A stretch of DNA of 64,000 nucleotides from an uncultured Lachnospiraceae bacterium (lineage in GTDB: Bacteria; Bacillota; Clostridia; Lachnospirales; Lachnospiraceae). Shown piece after piece: positions 44,166 through 52,514 of the stretch. The notes beneath the pieces are model-generated. The model saw nothing but the letters and a program-made list of their open reading frames with translations, was not told the origin of the DNA and made no database searches. Numbering within the stretch: position 1 is the stretch's first letter; each line of letters starts with the position of its first letter. The DNA is taken from positions 53,467 through 117,466 of the forward strand of contig CAJUMC010000002.1 of the NCBI GenBank assembly GCA_910587085.1. Direction: 5' to 3'. The position numbers and the translations under genes were made by a program.

Positions 44166-45551
44166 TTAACGACCTCCTATCATAACCTTGCAGCGGAGCG
44201 CAGGTCCGCCCATGCCGACCGGCATCGGCTGCTTTTTCCCGCAGAAGCCGGAGCTGGACCAGGTGACGGTGTCGGACACCATATCAACGGTCTTCAGCAT
44301 TTCGAAGGCGACGCCGGAAATTGTGGTGTCCAGGATCGGGCGGGCAATTTTGCCCTTTTTGATTTCGTAGCCCATGCAGACGCCGAACATGAACTCGCCG
44401 GTTGTGTCCGCCTGGCCGTTGTTGGTATTCAGCAGATAGTAGCCGTCGTCCACGGACGCGATAATATCCTCGAGTTTATCCTTTCCCGGAAGCACGGCGG
44501 TATTTCTCATGCGGATCAGCGGTTCATCCGAAAAACTCCATGCGCGCGCGTTGCCCTGCGGCTTCATGCCGAAGTGGACGGCAGTCTCGCGGTTGTTCAT
44601 ATAGCCGGTAAGAATTCCGTCCTTAATGATAACGGCGTCCTCCGCCGGGGTGCCCTCGTCGTCCAGATAGACCGGCAGAGGCGTTTCTTTCCCGAAGGCC
44701 GTGTGGGCGAAATCGACAAGATTGACAAGATCGGAGCCGACGCGCTTGCCGAGGTTTGGCCCGGCAACGGAGCCGCCGAGCACAAGATCTGCCTCAACCG
44801 TGTGACCGACCGCCTCGTGGGCAAGCATCCCGGCCAGATCGCCGCCGAGCACGACCGTCTTGTAGCCGGCTTCCGCATAGACGCCCTCGCGCTTGTGCAT
44901 CAGCTTCTCGTACAGCTCGTCGATTTTTGCATACAGCTTCTTCGGATCGTCAAAATTTTCGAAAAAATTGCCGAAGCCGCCCTGCGGAACGAAAAGCTCG
45001 ATCGGCATGCCGGAAGTCGTCTCTGCGTTCAGGAAGACGTAAATATAGCTGCGGGGCGATGTGACATGCCCGTCCCAGCCGTCCGAGGTGCAGATCAGCT
45101 TTTCCATGGAATCCTCGGAGAGGATGACGGAGCGGCTGGAAAGCTTCGGGTATTTGCCGGTGATATAGCTGTCGATTTCCTTAACGAAATCAACATACTG
45201 TTTCTGCTCCGTATCACGGATCTCTCTTTTCACCGGAAGCGTGCCGGAGGAGAGAACAGGAATCGGCGGCTTTCCCTTGTTGATGTGCCGATCCATAAAA
45301 TCCGCATTTTTTGTGGCGGCTGTAAGTACCGCTCCGGCGGCGTCCGCGCTGCATTCCGCGGTCGATGAAAAGCCGTAGACGCCGTTTTTGTAAACTCTGG
45401 CGGAAACGCCGGAAATCTCTGAGCGGACGTTGCCGACAAGATTCCCCTGCACAAGGGAAATCTGCCTCTGACGGTTTTCCTGCGCTCTGAGCTCGGTGTG
45501 GACGCCGGCGGCAAAGAGCGATTTCCGGCTGGAAATAAAATCTTCGAGCAT
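44166..45551 (-). CDS. tldD: TldD metalloprotease
   Basis: The 461-residue protein carries the zinc site HEAVGH (residues 245-250, HExxxH) with the following EADLVLGGSVAGPNLGKRVG and GYMNNRETAVHFG motifs, and a late CMGYEIKKGKIARPILDTT. It pairs with the PmbA-like protein to form a heterodimeric peptidase acting in the cytoplasm. AAGGAGGTAACATAA precedes the ATG. The promoter at 45661-45689 probably drives both genes. Confidence 0.94.
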   Translation of the reverse strand: MLEDFISSRKSLFAAGVHTELRAQENRQRQISLVQGNLVGNVRSEISGVSARVYKNGVYGFSSTAECSADAAGAVLTAATKNADFMDRHINKGKPPIPVLSSGTLPVKREIRDTEQKQYVDFVKEIDSYITGKYPKLSSRSVILSEDSMEKLICTSDGWDGHVTSPRSYIYVFLNAETTSGMPIELFVPQGGFGNFFENFDDPKKLYAKIDELYEKLMHKREGVYAEAGYKTVVLGGDLAGMLAHEAVGHTVEADLVLGGSVAGPNLGKRVGSDLVNLVDFAHTAFGKETPLPVYLDDEGTPAEDAVIIKDGILTGYMNNRETAVHFGMKPQGNARAWSFSDEPLIRMRNTAVLPGKDKLEDIIASVDDGYYLLNTNNGQADTTGEFMFGVCMGYEIKKGKIARPILDTTISGVAFEMLKTVDMVSDTVTWSSSGFCGKKQPMPVGMGGPALRCKVMIGGR

Positions 45552-45660
45552 TTATGTTACCTCCTTAAAAATATGTATGAAACCGGTCCGGGAACGGGCC
45601 GGAGGATACCGGGTTTGAGCGGGCTGCCGAGATAAGTGCGGCAGGATATTGATGTTTTGT

Positions 45661-45689
45661 ATGATAACATGGACTATTCTAAGATACAA
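45661..45689 (-). promoter_or_regulatory. Promoter for the tldD-pmbA pair
   Basis: On the minus strand TTGTAT (complement of 45684-45689) and TATCAT (complement of 45661-45666) are 17 bases apart, about 110 bases before the tldD start. Confidence 0.5.
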
Positions 45690-45860
45690 TATACAACGCT
45701 GTGTTTTAATCATTTTCTAATGTGGGAAAATGGGGTTCGCAGACCAGACAGGAATTTTTTCTTCTGGCTTTTTTGAATAGATTATATTGTTTATTCTATG
45801 TGTCTGTCAGATAGAGTATAAGGCGTGCGTAATTTCTCTTTGAAATTTCGTGTTAATATA

Positions 45861-45889
45861 TTGAATATATAGTTTTTATATGGTACAAT
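45861..45889 (+). promoter_or_regulatory. Promoter in the A+T-rich island
   Basis: TTGAAT (45861-45866) and TACAAT (45884-45889) with a 17-base spacer. It points toward the short open frame at 45938 and the decayed protease, and is a candidate for their original promoter. Confidence 0.5.
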
Positions 45890-45937
45890 ATGGATAAGCA
45901 GTGTGTGCAATGACGAGCGAAACGGAGGTGATGCGTT

Positions 45938-45970
45938 ATGTTCTGCGTAAATTGGCAAATAGTTGAGTGA
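45938..45970 (+). CDS. Possible 10-codon peptide with a near-perfect ribosome site
   Basis: GGAGGTGAT (45924-45932), the ideal anti-SD match, sits five bases before ATG 45938. The frame encodes MFCVNWQIVE and stops at 45968-45970. An alternative frame from ATG 45931 gives an 11-residue peptide but with poor spacing. It could be a genuine small peptide, a leader, or the remnant start of the protease gene whose debris follows. Confidence 0.3.
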   Translation: MFCVNWQIVE

Positions 45971-46034
45971 TATATTGTTTTGCTGAACTATATGCTTGTT
46001 TTAAAATTATTAAAATAAAGCTATATTTAAATAA

Positions 46035-46404
46035 CACAATATTTTTATAAAATTATTATGCTTAACTCTTGCCTCAGCATTAGGAATTTCGATGAATATT
46101 CCTATAGCAGCAGCCGCTGAGGAAGTACCGGGTGACAGCGCAAGCACGCCAGCAATTTATGGATGTCACAGTAACAGATTCCTCACAAAATACAATCCAT
46201 GGACTTACGAAAGCAGCTCTGACATCCGGGACTTCGGGCGGTGGAGATAGCGGTGGTCCTTATTATACACAAGCTGCTGATGGCGGAAACAGTTACAATT
46301 TTGTTGGAGTGCATAATGGCAGCAGTGTGAACAGCGGCGGCTCAACCGTTTGGTTCACTCCGTATGTTAGATTTAAGAGCTGGTTTACCGTGAAAACGGA
46401 TTAA
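46035..46404 (+). pseudogene. Decayed secreted serine protease (S1, chymotrypsin-like)
   Basis: Two pieces remain in different frames. One frame (from about 46047) reads as a signal peptide, KLLCLTLASALGIS then MNIPIAAAAEEVPG, with ATA where a start ATG would be expected. A different frame (46132-46404) encodes the C-terminal core with the S1 active-site motif SGGGDSGGPYY and the following FVGVHNGSSV and WFTPYVRF. His and Asp of the triad, and the whole N-terminal barrel, are missing. So the middle has been deleted and the frames shifted. No ribosome site precedes either piece. Base composition is A+T-rich, unlike the flanks. Confidence 0.75.
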
Positions 46405-46414
46405 AAGGAAAGAG

Positions 46415-46906
46415 ATGAGATTATTGATCTACCGGAGAAGAATTACACCACTTTTAACGATGCTTGCGGTAATATTCCTTATATCGGGATGTAAGGAATC
46501 CAATAATGAGAATCAAATTTCTGGTCAGAAAGAGGAAGTCTTAAATGAGGTAGAATCTGTGATAAAAGAAAATGCTCCTGTTCCTGCTCTTGAAATCCAG
46601 GTCGATCCTTCGGGTATTCATCTATCAGCAATTCCTGAGTTTGTAAAAATCACAGTTGCAAACACCTCAGAGGAACTGGAGTACAAAGGAAGTTATCATT
46701 ATTCTGTCGAGTATTGGGACAATGAAAATTGGATTCCGGTATGCTGTCCTGCCGTTCCTGATGAAGAGGTGAAGATCAGTCCCGGCGAGAGCGCAGTATT
46801 TGATTATATTCAGCTGAATCCAAAGGAATATGACTATTCTGTTGGCAAGTACAGAGTAAATTACAACAACTGCGGGTTCGGCGAATTCTCGATCATTGAC
46901 GAATAA
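46415..46906 (+). CDS. Lipoprotein of unknown function in the A+T-rich island
   Basis: The 163-residue protein has a lipobox LISGC (Cys26) after a hydrophobic signal segment, then an Asn/Glu-rich linker and a beta-rich Ig-like domain (about residues 60-160). The domain starts near IQVDPSGIHLSAIP and includes KISPGESAVFDYIQL and GKYRVNYNNCG. It therefore sits on the outer face of the membrane. AAAGGAAAGAG precedes the ATG, ten bases after the protease debris stops. Codon use is A+T-richer than elsewhere, consistent with transfer. Function unknown; the neighbouring dead protease suggests they were once one unit. Confidence 0.72.
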   Translation: MRLLIYRRRITPLLTMLAVIFLISGCKESNNENQISGQKEEVLNEVESVIKENAPVPALEIQVDPSGIHLSAIPEFVKITVANTSEELEYKGSYHYSVEYWDNENWIPVCCPAVPDEEVKISPGESAVFDYIQLNPKEYDYSVGKYRVNYNNCGFGEFSIIDE

Positions 46907-46981
46907 CACAGGCGGATAAAGTTATTTTTGATTTATACCTTGTCAGACAGACAGGGAAAATATCTGAAATTGCGTGTAAAT

Positions 46982-47017
46982 AATGCCTGCATTTCATTTT
47001 GGAGTGCAGGCATTTTT
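46982..47017 (+). terminator. Intrinsic terminator after the lipoprotein gene
   Basis: AATGCCTGCA (46982-46991) pairs with TGCAGGCATT (47005-47014) around a 13-base loop and continues into TTTTT. Confidence 0.85.
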
Positions 47018-47062
47018 CTATGTAGACCATTTCTATATTGGTTCTTTCATTTGTTTTCAGGA

Positions 47063-47107
47063 GCCGGGTATTCTGCCGGCATATCAGATGCCGGCAGAAT
47101 ACCCGGC
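47063..47107. repeat. Perfect 19-bp inverted repeat between convergent genes
   Basis: GCCGGGTATTCTGCCGGCA (47063-47081) and its exact complement (47089-47107) surround a 7-base loop. It lies between the lipoprotein gene (plus) and the MraY-like gene (minus). There is no T-run on either side, so it may be a minus-strand terminator without one, a protein site, or the footprint of an element end. Confidence 0.8.
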
Positions 47108-47248
47108 GTACTTCTAATCGCGTTTTACGGTGATATCTTTCTGTGGATTTCTTCCCTGTAAAAATGCAGGTGATCTTTGCTTCGGAAATGCGGCAGGAAC
47201 CGCACTCCGGCGCAGTCCGCTGATTTTCCGTACGGAGGGGAGGACCGG

Positions 47249-48214
47249 TCACCCGGCCAGTGCGTAGAGATATGCGCTGGAGATCACCGTCTGGATAATC
47301 AGAAAACGGAAGACGGTCTGCGTATCGGACCAGCCGGAATTTTTGCGGGCATGGTCGTGCAGCGGCGTGCGGGTGTTTTTGAGTATCTTTATTTTGAGGA
47401 AGCGCAGAAGCGCCACCTTAAGCAGCCCCAGCCCGCCGTCCAGAATGAACACAATGCAGAATACAAGGTAGAGCAGAGGCCGGCCGGATTTCAGCGCGAG
47501 CAGCGCGAGAAAAAGGCCGAGCGCGCGGGAACCGGCGTCGCCCATCAGCAGCTTGCTCGGCGAAGCGTTGAACCAGAGATAGCCGAGCAGGCAGATAATC
47601 ATCAGGAGCGTCAGCTGTCCGTAGGATCTATTGCCGAGAACCTGGGTAAACACAACATAGAAGGAAAGCGCCGACACGATGGAAAGGCTTCCGCAGAGGC
47701 CGTCCACGCCGTCCGTGCAGTTCGTCACATTGATGGAAACCCACACGAGGATCATTGCGAGCAGAATGAACAGCGGCTTCGGGAGCGTAACAGCCGTCCC
47801 GGTAAGCAGAACGGAAAACACCGGGCCGTTGAAATTGACGAAGGTGTAGGCGCATACAAACGCGATCAGCATATCAATAAGCCCCTTTTTATATTCACCC
47901 CAGGGGGTTTTCGAGCTGTCGTCGAGGTAGCCGCTCAGCATGGCGGCGGCAATCATAATAAGGTAAATGAGAAGCTCGCGCTCAAACGGCACGAAAAGAA
48001 GCGCCGCGGCGCAGAATACCAGAATAAACACAAGTCCGGCCCCGCGCGGCTTTCCTTGGGAGAGGATGCCGTTCACGGCAAACGCGCGGCCTCCGTCGCG
48101 CGGAAGTATATTTTGCAGTGCTCTGAGCAGAATACAGGTCAGCAGAAACGCGAGAACAAGGCCGAAAAATGCGATCCATTTCGCGGCGGAATCACTGAAT
48201 AGTAAGTACAGCAT
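47249..48214 (-). CDS. MraY/WecA-family glycan phosphotransferase
   Basis: A polytopic enzyme of 321 residues that would attach a sugar phosphate to undecaprenyl phosphate. Conserved acidic motifs of the superfamily are present: GYLDDSSK, NCTDGVDGL, MGDAGSRALG. The basic loop motif near the C-terminus reads PLHDHARKNSGW, where classical MraY has a triple His. About ten membrane segments. CCGGAGGCAATT precedes ATG 48214, so the 21 extra residues upstream (to 48277) are not used. It is alone here, away from the mur/fts cluster, so it may be a second MraY-like copy or a teichoic-acid/polysaccharide enzyme. Confidence 0.88.
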   Translation of the reverse strand: MLYLLFSDSAAKWIAFFGLVLAFLLTCILLRALQNILPRDGGRAFAVNGILSQGKPRGAGLVFILVFCAAALLFVPFERELLIYLIMIAAAMLSGYLDDSSKTPWGEYKKGLIDMLIAFVCAYTFVNFNGPVFSVLLTGTAVTLPKPLFILLAMILVWVSINVTNCTDGVDGLCGSLSIVSALSFYVVFTQVLGNRSYGQLTLLMIICLLGYLWFNASPSKLLMGDAGSRALGLFLALLALKSGRPLLYLVFCIVFILDGGLGLLKVALLRFLKIKILKNTRTPLHDHARKNSGWSDTQTVFRFLIIQTVISSAYLYALAG

Positions 48215-48495
48215 AATTGCCTCCGGTTTTTCTGTGAGAATGCTGTCCGCCGCCCGCGCGGCAGAGCTTATCCGCACATTATGTTATTGCGGTATATTTT
48301 ACTACAGATTCCGGGATTTGTATAGCAGGAATCCGGCCGGAAGTGCCCCGAATTTTTGCGGCTTGCGGAAAAGCTCCGAATTTTGCCGGTCTTCCGGAAT
48401 AATCTGGAAGCAGTGAACTTCTGGAAAAATCCTGATTTTACCTGTTTTTGGAAAATATGAAAATCAGCTGCCGGCCGTTGCTCAGCAGTAACTTA

Positions 48496-48576
48496 TTTGT
48501 AACAATTTTTCGCGGTGCTTTGTAACAATTATTTAAGAATATCGTTATTGTATGTGTGCAGGGATTATGCTATGAT
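48496..48576 (+). promoter_or_regulatory. Promoter with a duplicated TTTGTAACAATT operator-like motif
   Basis: The 12-mer TTTGTAACAATT occurs at 48496-48507 and again at 48519-48530, 23 bases apart. A promoter follows: TTGTAT (48548-48553), 17-base spacer, TATGAT (48571-48576). The two motifs lie just upstream of the -35, a usual place for an activator or repressor pair. The region 48215-48732 otherwise holds no gene I can support. Confidence 0.6.
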
Positions 48577-48732
48577 AATGCCCAAAGACCGGCGGAAAAG
48601 CGCGAAATCTGTCGGCAGAGTTTAAAAGCCGGCCGGGATGAGGAGAGGAAAGGAAAGCCGAAAAGCCCGCAAAAGGCAGAAGAGAGCAGAAAAAGAAATA
48701 AATGCGCCGGCTTGTCAAAAAAGTGTGCGGAA

Positions 48733-50874
48733 ATGGATGGTAAATTAAAAATGTACTACTCAGAGAGAGGGGCCGCTGCAGGCCGGAAAAGGGAGAAAAG
48801 ATGCTGGAGAAAAGAACAGATCCTGAGGCTGATCTGGTTTCCGGCGCTGTTTTTTTATTTTGAGTTGATTTTTCATCTTTTTGTGTTCCGGGGGCTGGGA
48901 GGGAATTTTATCTTTCCGGCGCTGTTCGCGCTGGCATTCGGGCTGCTGGTGGATCTGCTCACCTGCGTATTCCCGGAGCGGGCCAATCGGGTGATTGCCG
49001 TGGCGCTGACGGCTCTCGGAGCCGTGTGGTACGCAACGCAGCTGGTTTATCAGCATATTTTCAAGGCGTTTCTCTCCATCTATTCTGTCGGGGCAAACGG
49101 GGCGGATGCGATCGGGGAATTTTATATGCAGGCGCTGAAGGCGATCTGGGCGAAAATAATCCCGGTACTGCTGTTTCTTGCAGCCATCGCGCTCCTGGTT
49201 ATGCTGCTGAAAACAAAGCGCATCGAGTTTGAGAAGGAGAAGCTGCCCTGTGCCGCCGTGCTGGCCTTCGGCGCGCTGCTGCTGCATCTGCTGGCCGTGC
49301 TCTGCCTGGCTCTTTTCGGAAAGCAGCCGCATTCCCCGCATGACCTCTATCACAGCAATTTTGTAATGGATCTCTCCATGGAAAAGCTCGGCGTGCTGAC
49401 CTCAACGCGGAAGGATATTGCGCAGACAATTTTCGGGAAGAGTTCGGACGATATTGACGACATTACGTTTATCGGGCTTCCGGATGCAACTCCGAGCCCG
49501 GGGGCCGCTCCGACGCCGGAGGGGAACCCGCCGTCTGCGCTTACTCCGGAGCCGACGCGGGGCGCGGTGGAAGAGCCGGGGCCTTCCCCGACGCCTTCGC
49601 TCACGCCGACGCCGACTCCTACCCCGATCGACACATCACCGAATGTGCTGGCCATTGATTTTGCAGAGCTTGCGGAGGCGGAATCCAGCAAAAAAATCAA
49701 AAAGCTGCACGATTATATGGCCAGTTCCGTGCCGACAAACAAAAACGAATACACGGGGATGTTTGAGGGCTACAATCTGATTATGCTGACGGCGGAGGGC
49801 TATTCGCGCTGGGCCGTCAATGAAGAAATTACGCCGACGCTGTACAAGATGGTGAACGAGGGCTTCTGTTTTGAGAATTATTACACGCCGCTCTGGTGGA
49901 CGAGCACGAGCGACGGCGAGTTTGTGGAGTGTACGGGGCTGATACCGACCGGGACGAACAGCTTTACTAAGACGGCGCAGCATTCCATGCCGTTCGGTTT
50001 CGGCTGGGTTTTCCGCAAGCTCGGCTACACCGCGCGGGCGTACCACAATCACACCTACACCTATTACCACCGCGACCAGACGCATCCGAATATGGGCTAC
50101 GATTACAAGGGTGCCAAGGGAGGCGGGCTGGATGTGAAGCTCACATGGCCGGAGTCCGATCTTGAGATGATGGAAAAAACGATCCCGGAGTATATCGGGG
50201 ATGAAAAATTTCACGCCTATTATATGACGGTGAGCGGGCATATGGAGTATACATTCAACGGAAATTCGATGTCCGCGAAGAACCGGGAGTATGTTGAGCA
50301 CCTGGACATGAGCGACGAGGCAAAGGCCTATCTGGCCTGCCAGAAGGAGCTTGATTCCGCGCTGAAATACCTGCTGGATCAGCTGGAGGAAGCGGGCGTA
50401 GCGGACCGCACGGTGATTGTGCTCTCCGGCGACCACTATCCTTACGGCCTTGAGAAGGACAGGATTGACGAGCTCGCGGGGCATGAGGTGGAGGAAAATT
50501 TTGAGCTGTACGAGAGCCATCTCATCCTGTACTGTCCGGGGATGGAGCCGGTGACGGTCACGAAGCCGTGCTCTGCGCTCGACATTGTGCCGACGCTGCT
50601 GAACCTGTTCGGCATCGAGTACGATTCGAGGCTTTTTATGGGGCAGGATATTTTTTCGACGGCCGCGCCGCTTGTCATGTTCTCCAATCAGAGTTATATC
50701 ACGGACAAGGTGATGTATAATTCCAAGACCGGGGAGGTGACCATGCTGACACAGGAGGAGCTGCCGGAGGATTATGTGAAGACGGTTTCCGCCATAGTGA
50801 GAAACAAATTCAGCATTTCCTCGGCGATTATTACGGAGGATTATTATTCTTATCTGAAAAAGTACCTGGATTAA
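48733..50874 (+). CDS. LTA-synthase-like membrane sulfatase
   Basis: A protein of about 713 residues with five N-terminal membrane segments, a Pro/Thr-rich linker (about residues 255-300, TPTPTPTPIDTSP) and an extracytoplasmic sulfatase domain. The domain opens with GYNLIMLTAEGYSRWAVNEE, has the nucleophile Thr in WWTSTSDGEF, then the metal-binding TVSGHMEYTF and LSGDHYPYGL. This matches lipoteichoic-acid synthases and phosphoglycerol transferases that work on the outer membrane face. The start is uncertain: the frame is open from 48556, but that lies inside the promoter. I chose ATG 48733 with a weak GTGCGGA site; ATG 48751 is an alternative. Confidence 0.88.
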   Translation: MDGKLKMYYSERGAAAGRKREKRCWRKEQILRLIWFPALFFYFELIFHLFVFRGLGGNFIFPALFALAFGLLVDLLTCVFPERANRVIAVALTALGAVWYATQLVYQHIFKAFLSIYSVGANGADAIGEFYMQALKAIWAKIIPVLLFLAAIALLVMLLKTKRIEFEKEKLPCAAVLAFGALLLHLLAVLCLALFGKQPHSPHDLYHSNFVMDLSMEKLGVLTSTRKDIAQTIFGKSSDDIDDITFIGLPDATPSPGAAPTPEGNPPSALTPEPTRGAVEEPGPSPTPSLTPTPTPTPIDTSPNVLAIDFAELAEAESSKKIKKLHDYMASSVPTNKNEYTGMFEGYNLIMLTAEGYSRWAVNEEITPTLYKMVNEGFCFENYYTPLWWTSTSDGEFVECTGLIPTGTNSFTKTAQHSMPFGFGWVFRKLGYTARAYHNHTYTYYHRDQTHPNMGYDYKGAKGGGLDVKLTWPESDLEMMEKTIPEYIGDEKFHAYYMTVSGHMEYTFNGNSMSAKNREYVEHLDMSDEAKAYLACQKELDSALKYLLDQLEEAGVADRTVIVLSGDHYPYGLEKDRIDELAGHEVEENFELYESHLILYCPGMEPVTVTKPCSALDIVPTLLNLFGIEYDSRLFMGQDIFSTAAPLVMFSNQSYITDKVMYNSKTGEVTMLTQEELPEDYVKTVSAIVRNKFSISSAIITEDYYSYLKKYLD

Positions 50875-50985
50875 AGATATATGTCTGCGCTGCTTCTGAG
50901 AAACGGCAGACCTGTCCGATGGATGCCGGAAGCATACCGGCGGGAAGAGGAGGAGCGCAGCGGCTAAAGAGCAGCAAAACCATAG

Positions 50986-51014
50986 TTGACGAATTCTGTC
51001 CTGTTCTATATAAT
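50986..51014 (+). promoter_or_regulatory. Promoter for glyA
   Basis: TTGACG (50986-50991) and TATAAT (51009-51014) with a 17-base spacer, about 80 bases before the glyA start. Confidence 0.7.
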
Positions 51015-51092
51015 GATATTAACATTTCCGGTGATAAGCTGCATGTATCCTCTGCAGCCGGGAAATGGAAAACAGAAAGGACAGGTGTAGAA

Positions 51093-52331
51093 ATGTATTC
51101 ATTTGATGAGATTAAAAGCTTTGATCCGGAGCTGGCGGAGAGCATTGAGCTGGAAATCGGCAGACAGAACGACCACATTGAGCTGATTGCATCGGAAAAT
51201 TTTGTAAGCAAGGCGGTTATGGCGGCGATGGGCAGCCCGATGACGAACAAGTACGCGGAGGGCTATCCGGGCAAGCGCTATTACGGCGGCTGCCAGTTTG
51301 TGGATCTTGCTGAAAATCTCGCGATCGAGCGCGCCAAGAAGCTGTTCGGCTGCACCTGGGCGAACGTACAGCCGCATTCCGGCGCGCAGGCGAACATGGC
51401 GGTATTTTTCGCGCTGCTTCAGCCGGGAGATACCGTGATGGGCATGAACCTGGCCCACGGCGGGCATCTGACGCACGGAAGCCCGGTGAATTTTTCCGGC
51501 ACCTATTTTAATATTGTGCCTTACGGCGTGAACGCCGAGGGCTTTATCGACTACGATGAGGTGGAGCGCATTGCGAAGGAATGCCGGCCGAAGCTCATTG
51601 TCGCGGGAGCGAGCGCTTACGCGAGAAAAATTGACTTCCGGAGATTCCGTGAAATCGCCGACGAGGTCGGAGCTTTCCTGATGGTGGATATGGCTCACAT
51701 TGCAGGGCTGGTTGCGGCCGGCTGTCATGTCAGTCCAATTCCGTACGCTCATGTTACGACTACCACCACACACAAGACGCTGCGCGGGCCGAGGGGCGGC
51801 CTGATCCTCTCGAGCGAGGAGTTCGCGGCGGATCATAAGCTGAACAAGGCGCTGTTCCCGGGCATCCAGGGCGGCCCGCTGATGCATGTGATCGCCGCCA
51901 AGGCCGTCTGCTTCAAGGAGGCGCTTGAGCCGGAATTCAGAACCTACGCGGAAAATATCGTGGCAAACGCACAGGCTCTCTGCAAAGGCCTGATCGAGCG
52001 CGGGTTCAAAATTGTTTCGGACGGCACGGACAATCATCTGATGCTGGTTGATCTGCAGAACATGGGGATTACCGGAAAAGATGCGGAGCATGCCCTTGAT
52101 GCGGTCAATATCACGGCGAATAAGAATACGGTTCCGAACGATCCGGCATCTCCGTTTGTGACAAGCGGCATCCGTCTCGGCACTCCGGCGGTCACAACGC
52201 GCGGAATGAAGGAGAAGGATATGGATCTCATTGCGGAGGCTATCTCGCTTGCCATCCGGGATCTGGATAAAAACAGAGAGCAGGTGCTCTCGATCGTAAA
52301 AATGCTGACGGATTCGTATCCGCTGTATTAA
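51093..52331 (+). CDS. glyA: Serine hydroxymethyltransferase
   Basis: PLP enzyme that interconverts serine and glycine while charging tetrahydrofolate with a one-carbon unit. It has IELIASENFVSKAV at the N-terminus, NKYAEGYPGKRYYGG, QPHSGAQANMAVFFAL, the PLP lysine motif VTTTTTHKTLRGPRGG, and SGIRLGTPAVTTRGM near the end. Length 412 is normal. AAAGGACAGGTGTAG precedes ATG 51093; the frame runs farther upstream, but into the promoter. A terminator follows at 52423. Confidence 0.97.
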   Translation: MYSFDEIKSFDPELAESIELEIGRQNDHIELIASENFVSKAVMAAMGSPMTNKYAEGYPGKRYYGGCQFVDLAENLAIERAKKLFGCTWANVQPHSGAQANMAVFFALLQPGDTVMGMNLAHGGHLTHGSPVNFSGTYFNIVPYGVNAEGFIDYDEVERIAKECRPKLIVAGASAYARKIDFRRFREIADEVGAFLMVDMAHIAGLVAAGCHVSPIPYAHVTTTTTHKTLRGPRGGLILSSEEFAADHKLNKALFPGIQGGPLMHVIAAKAVCFKEALEPEFRTYAENIVANAQALCKGLIERGFKIVSDGTDNHLMLVDLQNMGITGKDAEHALDAVNITANKNTVPNDPASPFVTSGIRLGTPAVTTRGMKEKDMDLIAEAISLAIRDLDKNREQVLSIVKMLTDSYPLY

Positions 52332-52422
52332 GTGCGTCGTGTCGAAAGCCCCTGTGCAGACAATATCCGGTCTGTACGCCCGTCCGGGCAGGCCTGAGAG
52401 TCCGCGGCAGAGTTTGTATGTT

Positions 52423-52449
52423 GCGGGCAGTAAAACTGTGCCCGCTTTT
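52423..52449 (+). terminator. Possible terminator after glyA
   Basis: GCGGGCA (52423-52429) pairs with TGCCCGC (52439-52445) and is followed by TTTT. Short stem, about 90 bases after the glyA stop. Confidence 0.55.
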
Positions 52450-52514
52450 CGGGCGGCATGCCGGCAATCCGCAGGAGGAAAATAAAACTCAATGAATGGG
52501 AAAGGCGGATTGGT

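Noticed and set aside
48556..48732. N-terminal extension of the sulfatase to the GTG at 48556
   Set aside because: That codon lies between the -35 and -10 of the gene's own promoter, so it cannot be in the transcript.
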